A DNA stretch of 64,000 nt from contig NZ_CALPCD010000004.1 of assembly GCF_943192915.1 (NCBI RefSeq), forward strand, positions 120,268-184,267, written 5' to 3'. Shown here in pieces: positions 51,548 through 60,615 of this stretch. Within the stretch, counting starts at the first letter, position 1. Each line of letters starts with the position of its first letter. Under the pieces are notes generated by a model that saw only the letters and a program-made list of their open reading frames with translations, ran no database searches and was not told the DNA's origin. The translations under genes were made by a program, and so were the position numbers. The stretch is from Anaerotardibacter muris (GTDB lineage Bacteria > Actinomycetota > Coriobacteriia > Coriobacteriales > Eggerthellaceae).

Positions 51548-54184
51548 CTAATGAGCTTGCGCCCAGTTAGCCCCTGAGGTCACATCAACGAGCAGCGGGA
51601 CAGCCAGATCGGCCACCGATTCCATGATCCGCTTCACCATCGCCGAAACGTCTGCCAGTTCATCTTGCGGGACCGAGAAGTCCAATTCGTCATGCACCTG
51701 CAAGATCAGCTTGGTCTTCGCACCTTGCGCAAGCAGTTCATCTTGCACCTGGCGCATCGCGATCTTGATGATGTCGGCTGCCGTGCCCTGCATCGGATGG
51801 TTCATGGCTGTACGTTCGCCAAAGCCACGCTGCACGGGGTTACGCGCGTTCAGTTCGGTGATATAACGGCGGCGGCCAAAGAGCGTCTCTGTATAGCCCT
51901 TAGCCTTCGCCTCTTCTACCACGCGATCAAGATAGGCACGAACACCCTGGTAAGCAGCGAAGTAACGGTCGATCATCTCTTTCGCATCGTACATGGGGAT
52001 ATCGAGGGTCTGGGCTAGACCATAAGCCTGCTGACCATAGACGATGCCGAAGTTCACCGCTTTCGCGCGTGATCGCAACGTGGGCGTGACCTCTTCGAGC
52101 GGCACATCGAACACGCGGCTTGCAGTCTTGGCATGGAAATCCTCGCCCGAAAGGAAAGCATCGATCAAGTGCTCATCGCCCGAAAGGTGAGCCAACAAGC
52201 GCAGTTCGATCTGGGAATAGTCAGCCGAAAGGAACAGCTCGCCTTCTTCGAGCGGCACGAAGCATTCACGGATCTTACGACCGAAATCGGTACGAACAGG
52301 AATGTTCTGCAAGTTCGGATCAGAAGACGAAAGGCGTCCTGTGGCCGTGACCATCTCATTGAATGAAGTATGGATCCGTCCATCTTGAGCACGCATGCGC
52401 GGCAGCGCATCGATATAGGTCGACTTCGCCTTTGCATATTCACGATAATGGAGCACCAGTTCAGGCAGTTCATGGACCTTCGCGAGCTCTTTAAGGACCG
52501 TAGCGTTGGTGGAATAGCCGCGCTGGGTCTTCTTCAGCGGGGTGAGCCCGATCACATCGAAGAGGATATGGCCGAGCTGCTTAGGGGAATCAATGTTGAA
52601 TTCCTCCCCCGCCAGCTCATAGATCTGAGCACGTAGCTTGTCGAGTTCTTCTTGCGTGGTAAGGGCGATGCGGTCGAGCGTAGGCTTGTCGATAGCAGCA
52701 CCCGTACGCTCCATGCATGCCAGCACGCCGATGAGCGGAAGATCGATGGTTGAATATACGCCCTCCGCGTCGTCTTCGCCAAGCTTCGTGCGGGTGATCT
52801 GCGCAAGCTTCTCAAGGGCTGCAGCTTGCAACGCCAGATCATCGACGATGGATTCTTGTTCGGGCATGAGCGCACCGCAATAGACCTCGGCCAACTGCGC
52901 GATACTGTAACCGCCATAGGTCGAATTCAACACATAAGCCGCCAAAGCCACATCGAAGCAATCCATACCCATGGCCTCTTCAGATGTGATGAGCGCCTTG
53001 AGCGCAGTATCATTTGGCAAGACGATCTCAACTAGTTTCTTCGCATCGTAGGTGACGAAATGGGCCTCGCGCACCAAACGCGCAAGAGCTTCTTCAGCTG
53101 CATCGCCTTCGAAGACGAGCGTATCCTCGACCGTACGGACCACCAGATTGACAGCCTGACCGAACAGCGACTCTTGCTTGTCATGGCCTGCGAGCACAAC
53201 GGGTTCAGCATCCTTGTCAGCTAAGAGCTCATCGAGCTTCACGGCCGCATCTTCGCCGAACACGAGCGGATTCGCCTCAAAGGATTCAGCGCTGGCCGTT
53301 GCCGCTGCGCTCCCATCGAGCATCCCCAATACCTTGCTCAGATGCGCCATGAAGCGCACATTGGTGAACGCCTCGGTCACGCGCGCTGGATCGAAACTGG
53401 GAAACGAGAGCGATTCCAGATCCAACTCGATGGGCGCATCGCGCACGATGGTGGCCACCTGGCGCGAGAGGAACGCGTCATCCTTGTGGTTCTCCAGATT
53501 CTCCAACTGCTTACCCTTGAACGCGTCAAGGTTGGCATAGATGCCCTCAAGGTCATCGAACTCCTGCAACATAGCAGCAGCCTTCTTGTCGCCGATGCCA
53601 GGAACGCCGGGGATATTGTCTGATTTATCACCCTTCAGACCCAGAAAATCCGTGAACTGAGCCGGAGTAACACCGTAGCGTTCCTCAACTTCAGCCGGAC
53701 CATAGATGACCACATCGGTGATGCCCTTCTTCGTGGTGACGATCTGGGTAAGATCGCTCGCCAACTGGTAGGCATCCTTATCTCCTGTAACGAGCAGCGA
53801 GCGATAGCCCAGCTTCTCGTCTTGAGCCGAAATGGTACCCAGGATATCGTCGCCTTCCCAACCCTGCATCGCAACAACGGGAATATCGAGCGCTTCGAGC
53901 AAGCCCTCGATCAGGGGAAACTGCACACGCAGCGCGTCATCCATCGGGGGACGCTGCGCCTTATACTGCTCGAGCGCTTCCATACGAAACGCAGGACGCC
54001 CCTTATCGAACGCGCACACGATAGCATCAGGATGCAGATCCTCGATGAATTTGATCAACATCGCCAGAAAGCCGAACGCCGCATTGGTGGGCGTGCCGTC
54101 GGGCGCGGTCATAGCGGGAGGCACCGCATGGAAAGCGCGATGCATCAAGGAATTGCCATCGATGATGGCGATGGTCTTAGTCAT
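51548..54184 (-). CDS. polA: DNA polymerase I
   Basis: This 878-residue protein has an N-terminal 5'-3' exonuclease (IIDGNSLMHRAFHAVP, GLKGDKSDNIPGVPGIGDKK). The middle 3'-5' exonuclease domain lacks the expected DxE metal ligands (LAGHDKQESLFGQAV), so proofreading is probably lost. The polymerase domain has motif A ADYSQIELRLLAHLSGD, motif B RSRAKAVNFGIVYGQQ and motif C QVHDELDF. Functions in Okazaki maturation and repair. It is the last gene of glnA-regulator-polA, read in one direction with almost no gaps. Confidence 0.95.
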   Translation of the reverse strand: MTKTIAIIDGNSLMHRAFHAVPPAMTAPDGTPTNAAFGFLAMLIKFIEDLHPDAIVCAFDKGRPAFRMEALEQYKAQRPPMDDALRVQFPLIEGLLEALDIPVVAMQGWEGDDILGTISAQDEKLGYRSLLVTGDKDAYQLASDLTQIVTTKKGITDVVIYGPAEVEERYGVTPAQFTDFLGLKGDKSDNIPGVPGIGDKKAAAMLQEFDDLEGIYANLDAFKGKQLENLENHKDDAFLSRQVATIVRDAPIELDLESLSFPSFDPARVTEAFTNVRFMAHLSKVLGMLDGSAAATASAESFEANPLVFGEDAAVKLDELLADKDAEPVVLAGHDKQESLFGQAVNLVVRTVEDTLVFEGDAAEEALARLVREAHFVTYDAKKLVEIVLPNDTALKALITSEEAMGMDCFDVALAAYVLNSTYGGYSIAQLAEVYCGALMPEQESIVDDLALQAAALEKLAQITRTKLGEDDAEGVYSTIDLPLIGVLACMERTGAAIDKPTLDRIALTTQEELDKLRAQIYELAGEEFNIDSPKQLGHILFDVIGLTPLKKTQRGYSTNATVLKELAKVHELPELVLHYREYAKAKSTYIDALPRMRAQDGRIHTSFNEMVTATGRLSSSDPNLQNIPVRTDFGRKIRECFVPLEEGELFLSADYSQIELRLLAHLSGDEHLIDAFLSGEDFHAKTASRVFDVPLEEVTPTLRSRAKAVNFGIVYGQQAYGLAQTLDIPMYDAKEMIDRYFAAYQGVRAYLDRVVEEAKAKGYTETLFGRRRYITELNARNPVQRGFGERTAMNHPMQGTAADIIKIAMRQVQDELLAQGAKTKLILQVHDELDFSVPQDELADVSAMVKRIMESVADLAVPLLVDVTSGANWAQAH

Positions 54185-54859
54185 CTATGCACTCCAAAGA
54201 TATCCGACGCCGCGCACAGTCTCCAAGCGCTGCGCCAGGTCCGGACCAAGTTTCGCACGCACCCTTCGTACGTGCACATCAACAGTACGCGAACCGCCGA
54301 AATAGTCGAAGCCCCACACGCGGCGCAACAGCGCATCGCGCGAATAGGTGCGACCTGGATGGGTCACAAGAAACGCGAGCAGCGCGTATTCCAAGTAGGT
54401 GAAGTCAACGGGCTTGCCATTCACGGTGACCTGGTAAGTCGCAAGATTGATGGTCATGGTATCGATAGCGATGAATTCGCTCGTGGATGCTTCATTGCCT
54501 GGCCACAAGAGCTGGCGGATACGCAAGGCGCATTCGTCAGAGCTTGCTCCATGCACTACGAAATCGCTGTTCAAACGCACAGGCAAACGCAAACCCTGGA
54601 GCATCTCTTCCTTCACGATGATAAGGATCGAGCCACCGCCGTCTTGGACCATCAGGTCCTCGACCATCGCGATGGAGTTGGTAGGGTCATTGCTCGCCTC
54701 GAAGATGATCAGGTCGCAGCTGGGGTGCTCATGCAAGAGCTTACGGAATTGCAGCGAAGACCCCGCGACCACATCCACGTCCATACCGCTAAGGATGGCT
54801 TGGAACTTATGTGCGTTGTCAAGGCTGTCAGCAACGAATATGACGCTCTTTCTCTGCAT
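54185..54859 (-). CDS. Atypical OmpR-family response regulator (GlnR-like candidate)
   Basis: This 224-residue protein has an N-terminal receiver fold whose phospho-acceptor position is Glu54 (LIIFEAS) instead of Asp. The DNA-binding winged helix at ~130-224 (DFTYLEYALLAFLVTHPGRT, RTVDVHVRRVRAKLGPD) is intact. No kinase gene is adjacent. It lies 9 nt after glnA, so it may be a GlnR-type orphan regulator of nitrogen genes; actinobacterial GlnR is likewise non-canonical. The last base pair before the polA ATG is its stop. Confidence 0.8.
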   Translation of the reverse strand: MQRKSVIFVADSLDNAHKFQAILSGMDVDVVAGSSLQFRKLLHEHPSCDLIIFEASNDPTNSIAMVEDLMVQDGGGSILIIVKEEMLQGLRLPVRLNSDFVVHGASSDECALRIRQLLWPGNEASTSEFIAIDTMTINLATYQVTVNGKPVDFTYLEYALLAFLVTHPGRTYSRDALLRRVWGFDYFGGSRTVDVHVRRVRAKLGPDLAQRLETVRGVGYLWSA

Positions 54860-54868
54860 CGTTGCCTC

Positions 54869-56212
54869 CTAGAGAACACCCAGATAGTGGTCAAGTTCCC
54901 ACTGGGAAACATTCTTCTGGTAATCGTTCCATTCCGCGCGCTTGGCCTGAACAAGATAAGAATGGATATGCTCGCCGAGCACTTCACGCATCAGATCGGA
55001 CTGAGCGAAGAGCTCCACCGCCGCACCGAGCGTATCGGGAAGCGTGCGGATGCCGCGCGCGTTCAGTTCCTGGCGCGAACAGTCGAACAAGCTCGGATCC
55101 TCGCAAGGCGCTTCAAGCGGCAATTCGTCCTGAACACCTTTGAGGCCTGCCGCCAAGATGACCGCAAAGGCAAGGTAGGGGTTGCACGAAGGGTCTGGGT
55201 TGCGCAGCTCGATTCGACATGCCTCTTCTTTGTGCGGCTTGTAGCTGGGGATGCGAACGAGCGTACTGCGGTTGCGGCGCGCCCACGTGATCTGCGTAGG
55301 TGCTTCGCCGCCCGAGACCAGGCGCTTGTACGAATTGACCGTAGGGTTCGTGACCAGAGCGAATTCTGGCGCGTACTTCAGAAGGCCGGCGATATAGTGC
55401 TTCGCCACCTTGGAAAGGTTGTATCCATCGGGGTCGTTCTCGTCGAAGAAGACGTTGTTGCCTTCCTCATCGAACAAGCTTTGATGAATATGCATGCCCG
55501 ACCCAGGCTCTCCCGTGAGCGGCTTGGGCATGAACGAAGCATAATAGCCGTGCTTCATAGCGATCTCTTTGACCGTGAGCTTGTAGGTCATCACATTGTC
55601 AGCCATGGTGAACGCATCGGCGAAACGCAGGTCGATCTCTTGCTGCGATGGACCATTCTCATGGTGAGAATACTCCACAGGGATGCCCAGCTTCTCAAGC
55701 GTGAGGATGGTGTCGCGGCGCAGGTCGCTGGCATTGTCGAGCGAGGTAAGATCGAAATAGCCGCCCGTGTCGAGCACCTCGCGGCTTTCGCGATCCTTGA
55801 AATAGTAGTATTCGATCTCGGGGCCAACATTCATCATGAAGCCCAGATCGGCAGCCTTTTCGAGCACCTTAGCCAAGACTGCACGCGAATCACCCGCATA
55901 GATGCGCCCTTCAGGAGTGCGAATGGAGCAAAACATGCGCGCCACTGCGTTTTCCGCTGGGCGCCAAGGCAGGATCTGAAAGGTAGAAGCATCAGGGAAT
56001 GCGAGCATATCCGATTCATAGTTGAGCGAAAAACCTTGCACGCAGCTGGCATCGAAACCCATGCCCTCTTCGAATGCATTCTCCAGCTCGCTCGGAATGA
56101 CCGCGAACGATTTCATATTGCCGAGCACATCGCAGAACCAAAAACGCACGAAATGCACGTCACGGCTCTTGATGGTCTTCAGCACGAAATCCTGATCAGG
56201 GCTCATCGCCAT
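54869..56212 (-). CDS. glnA: Glutamine synthetase, type I
   Basis: This 447-residue enzyme has the signatures GPEIEYYYF, ENGPSQQEIDLRFADAFTMA, MPKPLTGEPGSGMHIHQSLF (ATP/Glu site) and NPTVNSYKRLVSGGEAP. The C-terminus is short, and I do not see the adenylylation Tyr loop (NLYDLP), so it matches the GSI-alpha type. It assimilates ammonia. It is the first gene of the unit with the response regulator and polA, and AAGGAAG precedes the ATG. Confidence 0.95.
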   Translation of the reverse strand: MAMSPDQDFVLKTIKSRDVHFVRFWFCDVLGNMKSFAVIPSELENAFEEGMGFDASCVQGFSLNYESDMLAFPDASTFQILPWRPAENAVARMFCSIRTPEGRIYAGDSRAVLAKVLEKAADLGFMMNVGPEIEYYYFKDRESREVLDTGGYFDLTSLDNASDLRRDTILTLEKLGIPVEYSHHENGPSQQEIDLRFADAFTMADNVMTYKLTVKEIAMKHGYYASFMPKPLTGEPGSGMHIHQSLFDEEGNNVFFDENDPDGYNLSKVAKHYIAGLLKYAPEFALVTNPTVNSYKRLVSGGEAPTQITWARRNRSTLVRIPSYKPHKEEACRIELRNPDPSCNPYLAFAVILAAGLKGVQDELPLEAPCEDPSLFDCSRQELNARGIRTLPDTLGAAVELFAQSDLMREVLGEHIHSYLVQAKRAEWNDYQKNVSQWELDHYLGVL

Positions 56213-56313
56213 GTCTCAACTTCCTTCCCAAAGATAACAGTGTCAGAGACGTATTCATTATACGACCCCGCATGCACAACACTGCCCCGATTTAGCCCAT
56301 TGGGAATAACATT

Positions 56314-56358
56314 GGGGACGGGTTCATTTTTGTCCGGGACAAAACGGGGACAGGTTCA
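56314..56358. repeat. GGGGAC-type palindromic repeat, locus 6
   Basis: GGGGACGGGTTCATTTTTGTCC with its inverse partner GGGACAAAACGGGGACAGGT. It lies in the glnA upstream region and directly flanks structured element copy 3. Confidence 0.85.
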
Positions 56359-56370
56359 TCGTACGCGCGC

Positions 56371-56545
56371 GGTGCTGCGGATGTGAGGTAAGGGTGCAGA
56401 ATTTACTTCGTATAGCCATCTTGAAAAGATAGAACCCAGCCTAAGCTGGGTTCATGTAAACAAAGCTGGAGAGTAACCGCATGAGCCCGAAGGGCGAACA
56501 GGGTAGCGGGTAAATCATGCACCCTTACCTTGCAGCCGCAGCACC
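56371..56545 (+). repeat. Structured inverted-repeat element, copy 3
   Basis: This 175-nt element has a perfect 10-bp outer stem (56371-56380 with 56536-56545), an internal bulge, then a perfect 13-bp stem (56386-56398 with 56518-56530). The inner stem is ATTTAC/GTAAAT (56401-56406, 56510-56515) and the 9-bp central hairpin is at 56432-56453. The core GCCCGAAGGGC at 56485-56495 is flanked by ATGA and GAACAG. Both ends are bordered by GGGGAC repeats in inverted orientation, so the entire ~300-base interval is a nested palindrome. Confidence 0.85.
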
Positions 56546-56561
56546 CCAAAAGACTTCCGAT

Positions 56562-56607
56562 TTGAACCTGTCCCCAAACTGTCCCGGACAAAAATGAACC
56601 CGTCCCC
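56562..56607. repeat. GGGGAC-type palindromic repeat, locus 7
   Basis: TGAACCTGTCCCCAAACTGT then CCCGGACAAAAATGAACCCG and TCCCC. It is the inverse mate of locus 6 on the other side of structured element copy 3. Confidence 0.85.
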
Positions 56608-56616
56608 AATTAGGAG

Positions 56617-57291
56617 TTAGGATTTATGCTCCATCCTGCGGGCAGTATAGTTGCACAAGCTCTGCACAATCTGCACGATGACGATGAGGATGATGACCGT
56701 GGCGATCATCACGTCGTCCTGGTAGCGCTGATAACCGTAGCGGATGGCGATGTCGCCCAGGCCGCCTGCACCAACGCAGCCAGCCATGGCCGAGTAACCC
56801 AAGATGGTGATGAACACGATAGCGAAACCGCGTACGAGCGATGGCAGGCTCTCGTGCAAGAACACCTTGTAGACGATCTGCCACACGTTCGCACCGAAGC
56901 TCTGAGCAGCCTCGACCAGTCCCCCATCTACTTCCTCGATCGACTGTTCGACCATGCGCGCGATGAAGGGCGCCGCCGAGACCACGAGCGGCACGATAGC
57001 GCCAGGCACGCCCAAAGAGGTGCCGACGACAAAGCGCGTGAACGGGATGAGCGCCACCAGCAAGATGATGAACGGGATCGAGCGCCCGATATTGATGATC
57101 CAGCCGAGCACCATATTCAGCACACGATGCGGCTTCAGGCCTTTGGGGCTCGTGAGCACACACAGCACGCCGAGCGGAATACCCAATACATAGGCGAAGA
57201 ACGTTGCCACAAAGGTCATGAGCAGCGTATCCCATGTACCCTGCGCGAGCAGCGCACCATAGGTATCGAAAAATGCGGTCAAACCTTCCAT
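56617..57291 (-). CDS. metI: Methionine-type ABC transporter permease
   Basis: This 224-residue protein has about five membrane helices and the EAA loop in VDGGLVEAAQSFGANVWQIV. Its membrane topology and the SIPFIILLVALIPFTRFVVG segment are diagnostic of MetI-type permeases. It lies 3 nt after metN. No MetQ binding-protein gene occurs in the window. Confidence 0.93.
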   Translation of the reverse strand: MEGLTAFFDTYGALLAQGTWDTLLMTFVATFFAYVLGIPLGVLCVLTSPKGLKPHRVLNMVLGWIINIGRSIPFIILLVALIPFTRFVVGTSLGVPGAIVPLVVSAAPFIARMVEQSIEEVDGGLVEAAQSFGANVWQIVYKVFLHESLPSLVRGFAIVFITILGYSAMAGCVGAGGLGDIAIRYGYQRYQDDVMIATVIILIVIVQIVQSLCNYTARRMEHKS

Positions 57292-57294
57292 CGT

Positions 57295-58041
57295 CTACGC
57301 CCTCTTTCCCAACAATTGACGCGTTGCATCGCTCTGCGGATTCTCGAACACATCCTTCGTGAAGCCCATCTCAACGATCTGGCCTGCATCGATCACCGCG
57401 ATGGTATCGCAGATGGTCTCGGCCACCAGAAGCGAATGTGTGATGAGCACGATAGTGACGCCCAGTTCCTTGTTGATATCTTTGAGCAGCTGAAGGATGG
57501 ATTGCGTGGTCATGGTGTCGAGCGCGCTGGTTGCTTCATCGCATAACATGATCGAAGGATTGTTGATGAGCGCACGCGCGATAGCCACACGCTGCTGCTG
57601 ACCGCCAGAAAGCTGCGAAGGATATTTATCCGCCTTGTCAGCCAACCCTACCAACTCGAGCAGCTCTAAAGCGCGCTTCTTGGCCTCGGCCTTGTTGTAG
57701 CCCTTGTGCAATTCCAGCGGGAAGGTGACATTGCGCAACACCGTACGCTGCTGGAACAATGAGAAATTCTGGAAGATCATGCCCACGTTCGCACGGAATT
57801 CGAGCAAGTCCTTGCCCGTAAGGTCGGTGATATTGACACCGTCGATGATGATCTCGCCTTCAGTGGGGCGCTCAAGCAGGTTGATGCAACGCACGAGCGT
57901 CGATTTGCCCGCACCCGACTGGCCGATGATACCGAAGATCGACCCATCTTCGATAGTGAGGTTGATATCTTTCAGGGCAGCATGCGCTTCGCTCTGCTTC
58001 CCTCCTGGATAGGTCTTGTAAAGATGCTCAATCTGAATCAT
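57295..58041 (-). CDS. metN: Methionine-type ABC transporter ATPase, short form
   Basis: This 248-residue ATPase has Walker A GQSGAGKST, signature LSGGQQQRV, Walker B MLCDEATSALD and switch THSL. Well-studied MetN proteins are ~340 residues with a C-terminal NIL regulatory domain; this one ends after the ATPase core and so lacks the methionine-sensing domain. Pairs with MetI. Confidence 0.9.
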   Translation of the reverse strand: MIQIEHLYKTYPGGKQSEAHAALKDINLTIEDGSIFGIIGQSGAGKSTLVRCINLLERPTEGEIIIDGVNITDLTGKDLLEFRANVGMIFQNFSLFQQRTVLRNVTFPLELHKGYNKAEAKKRALELLELVGLADKADKYPSQLSGGQQQRVAIARALINNPSIMLCDEATSALDTMTTQSILQLLKDINKELGVTIVLITHSLLVAETICDTIAVIDAGQIVEMGFTKDVFENPQSDATRQLLGKRA

Positions 58042-58160
58042 AGAATCCTGCGATCAAGTTGTGGTTCGAACAAAAACGAACGCGAACAGGCAAGGCCACT
58101 TCGCGCGCGAGTTTCAACTATAGTCCAACTGAAGACGCAAAAAGACCGCGAGGTTATACG

Positions 58161-60614
58161 TTAATAATATAGCTGGTAATAACCATTGCCACGGGCCAGC
58201 AACGAACTGGTGAAGGGATCGCCCTCCACGAAAGCGCGCGGCCACTTGAAGTGCAGGTAGGCACGCTCTTGCTCTAGACGGATACGACGAGCATCGGGCA
58301 AGTTCTCGTCCTGGACCGTATTCTCGAAATGATAGAGCTCTACCTGAGGGTCATAGACCACGTAATAACCCGCTTTGATCACCTTCAAGCAAAGATCAGT
58401 ATCCGCATGATCGAGCTTGAAACGCTTGTCATAACCTTCTACCTCGTCGAACACGCTTCGCTTGATGAGCTGGCATGCTTTGGACACCGCAGAAACATCA
58501 TTGGTGCAGCACAGACGCTTCATATAACCTGAAGCACCACGCGGCAGATCGACACCGATGCCGATCGAACCGAGCGATGAACCCACCGTGATGCCAGCTT
58601 GAGCAATAGTGTCGTCGGCATAGAGCAGCTTCGCCCCAACTACGCCCACTTCTTGGCGCTGGCACACACCAACCATACGAGCGATGGCATCATCGCTGGC
58701 CAACTCCACATTGGAATCGAGCAGCAAAATATAATCGCTCTCGGTCTGAGCCACCACATCGTTCACGTAGACCGCGAAACCCGCGCGCTCTGCGGGACGC
58801 ACCACTTCAAGATCCTCGTACGTTCCCTCAAGGCGCCCGTAACACTCTTGAGTCTCTGGGAGCGCGCTCCCATCGTCGATGATGCGCACCGCAAGATTCT
58901 GATAAGCATTCTTCTCGAAGAGGCTCTTCAGGCACGTCTCCAAAAGATAAGGACGATCGCGATTCACGATCACGACCAACACCGAAGGTTCCTTTTCAGG
59001 CAGGACGTAATTGCAACGATAGACCTCATCGCGGATATCAGAGAGCACGGTAGCTTCCACGCCAATGCGCTTGAGATGGTTGGCAACCGCGCGGCGACCA
59101 CCGCGAAAGTCTTCTTCTTGCTGTTCGATACGTACCTTGTCCTCATCTGGATCAGGCTGCGCTACCTCCTGGATGTGATAGAGGATCTGGTCGATGCGCA
59201 TAAGATCGCCCGCCTGCTCGAAAGCCTTGAACAACAGGTCATAGATGAGCGCTTCAGCCGGCAAACCCTGTTCAGCATGCACATGTTGCACCAAGCTGCG
59301 ATCGAAGACGATGAACGGGCCTACGTAGTTATACGAAAGCAGCAGATCGGGCGAATAGACTGGCTTGCACACCAGATTACTGAGCGTTCCATCTGCGTGA
59401 ATGGAATCGTGGTGGGCATAGATGATATGCGCCTGGGGTCCATCGGGAAGCGCGCGTGCTTCGTTCACGCAGCGCACCACTTCGAAGAGCGCTTCGGGTG
59501 CAAGCACGATATCGGGCGTGAGCAGCGCACAGTATTCACCTTGCGCTTGGGCAAGACCTGCTTCGAACACCGCATCGAAGGCCTGTGAATCATCGATCTT
59601 CACGCGCGTTATCGGTGCCGTTTCCTTGGATCCTGCGAACATGGCATCGAATTCGCGGTCTTCGAAATAGCGATCGACCACCACCACCTCGAAGTTCGAA
59701 TACGTTTGCGCCGCCAGCGCACGCAACGTGCGCGGCAAGAAGCGGTCGTCACCCTGAGAAAGCGGCATGATCAAGGTGATGAGCGGCTCGTAGGTGAAAG
59801 ACAAGCGACGCTGATCGGCCAAGTCGGCCAACGTTGCGCTATGGAGCAGATACCACTCGTCATACGTGGGGTCCTGGCCAGCGTTCATGGTCTCTTGCTC
59901 GAAGAGAGCCTTCAGTGGCTCGTAGCTTTCATCGCAGAACATCGCAAAACCACCAGGCACCACATCGCGTGCATCCGTTGCACTGACGCAGAAGTCCTTG
60001 TCATCGCGCGGTACGCGGACCGAAAAGCCTACGTTCACGCGTGGTGCATCGCCAAAACGTGGTGCAGGTTTCACCTCTTCGAACAGCGGGTAGACCGGCA
60101 GATCGCGCTCCAGACCGTGCGCGTCGAGGAAGCGCACTTCCACATCAGCGCCTTCTGTCTGCGGCAGGTCGACGAGCATCTTCACCACGATGTCGTCTTC
60201 GTCGTCGATCGCCGTGATGAAGCGCACATTCATGCGGTCAGAATAATATTCACGCTCGATATCGAACATCTGGGCGATGAGCTCGTTCTTCACCACAGAA
60301 TTGATGCGCGTGCGCCAATTGAGCGCCGAGGTTTCGATGGTAAGGTGCGCACGACCCAGCGGGGCATCTGCGCTACGGTATTCGCTGAACTCGAGCATGA
60401 TCTCGCGTTCATTCAGATGCGGTACGATCACGGCATAATTCGCACTGGACTGCCCATCGAGCGGATCGAAAGAGAGCAGATGCGATGGGATGAGCGTACC
60501 GTCTTTCAGGTGCGCTTCCAGCAGAACGACCGCATCAGGCGAAAGACGTTCGATGGCAACCTGCACATAGATCTTGCCATCGCCCTGACACATGCTCTCA
60601 ACGCGTACGTTCAT
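58161..60614 (-). CDS. Large tandem-domain glycosyltransferase (GT2-like), second copy
   Basis: This is an 817-residue protein without signal or membrane segments. Residues ~1-280 form a beta-rich N-terminal domain of unknown function. Two GT-A/GT2 domains follow, at ~285-510 (LITLIMPLSQGDDRFLPRTL) and ~545-800 (VLVVIVNRDRPYLLETCLKS, DYILLLDSNVELAS, FKLDHADTDLCLKVIKAGYY). The first GT2 domain lacks a clear DxD (AHHDS). Start 60614 follows an AAGGAAG site, and it overlaps nothing. Likely role: assembly of a cell-wall or surface polysaccharide (inference). Confidence 0.82.
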   Translation of the reverse strand: MNVRVESMCQGDGKIYVQVAIERLSPDAVVLLEAHLKDGTLIPSHLLSFDPLDGQSSANYAVIVPHLNEREIMLEFSEYRSADAPLGRAHLTIETSALNWRTRINSVVKNELIAQMFDIEREYYSDRMNVRFITAIDDEDDIVVKMLVDLPQTEGADVEVRFLDAHGLERDLPVYPLFEEVKPAPRFGDAPRVNVGFSVRVPRDDKDFCVSATDARDVVPGGFAMFCDESYEPLKALFEQETMNAGQDPTYDEWYLLHSATLADLADQRRLSFTYEPLITLIMPLSQGDDRFLPRTLRALAAQTYSNFEVVVVDRYFEDREFDAMFAGSKETAPITRVKIDDSQAFDAVFEAGLAQAQGEYCALLTPDIVLAPEALFEVVRCVNEARALPDGPQAHIIYAHHDSIHADGTLSNLVCKPVYSPDLLLSYNYVGPFIVFDRSLVQHVHAEQGLPAEALIYDLLFKAFEQAGDLMRIDQILYHIQEVAQPDPDEDKVRIEQQEEDFRGGRRAVANHLKRIGVEATVLSDIRDEVYRCNYVLPEKEPSVLVVIVNRDRPYLLETCLKSLFEKNAYQNLAVRIIDDGSALPETQECYGRLEGTYEDLEVVRPAERAGFAVYVNDVVAQTESDYILLLDSNVELASDDAIARMVGVCQRQEVGVVGAKLLYADDTIAQAGITVGSSLGSIGIGVDLPRGASGYMKRLCCTNDVSAVSKACQLIKRSVFDEVEGYDKRFKLDHADTDLCLKVIKAGYYVVYDPQVELYHFENTVQDENLPDARRIRLEQERAYLHFKWPRAFVEGDPFTSSLLARGNGYYQLYY

Positions 60615-60615
60615 G

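Noticed and set aside
53822..56386. An 854-codon open frame on the plus strand opposite polA, the regulator and glnA
   Set aside because: It is antisense to three genes with unmistakable motifs. Its translation is rich in Arg/His/Leu with no recognisable domain, typical of a shadow frame in GC-rich coding DNA.
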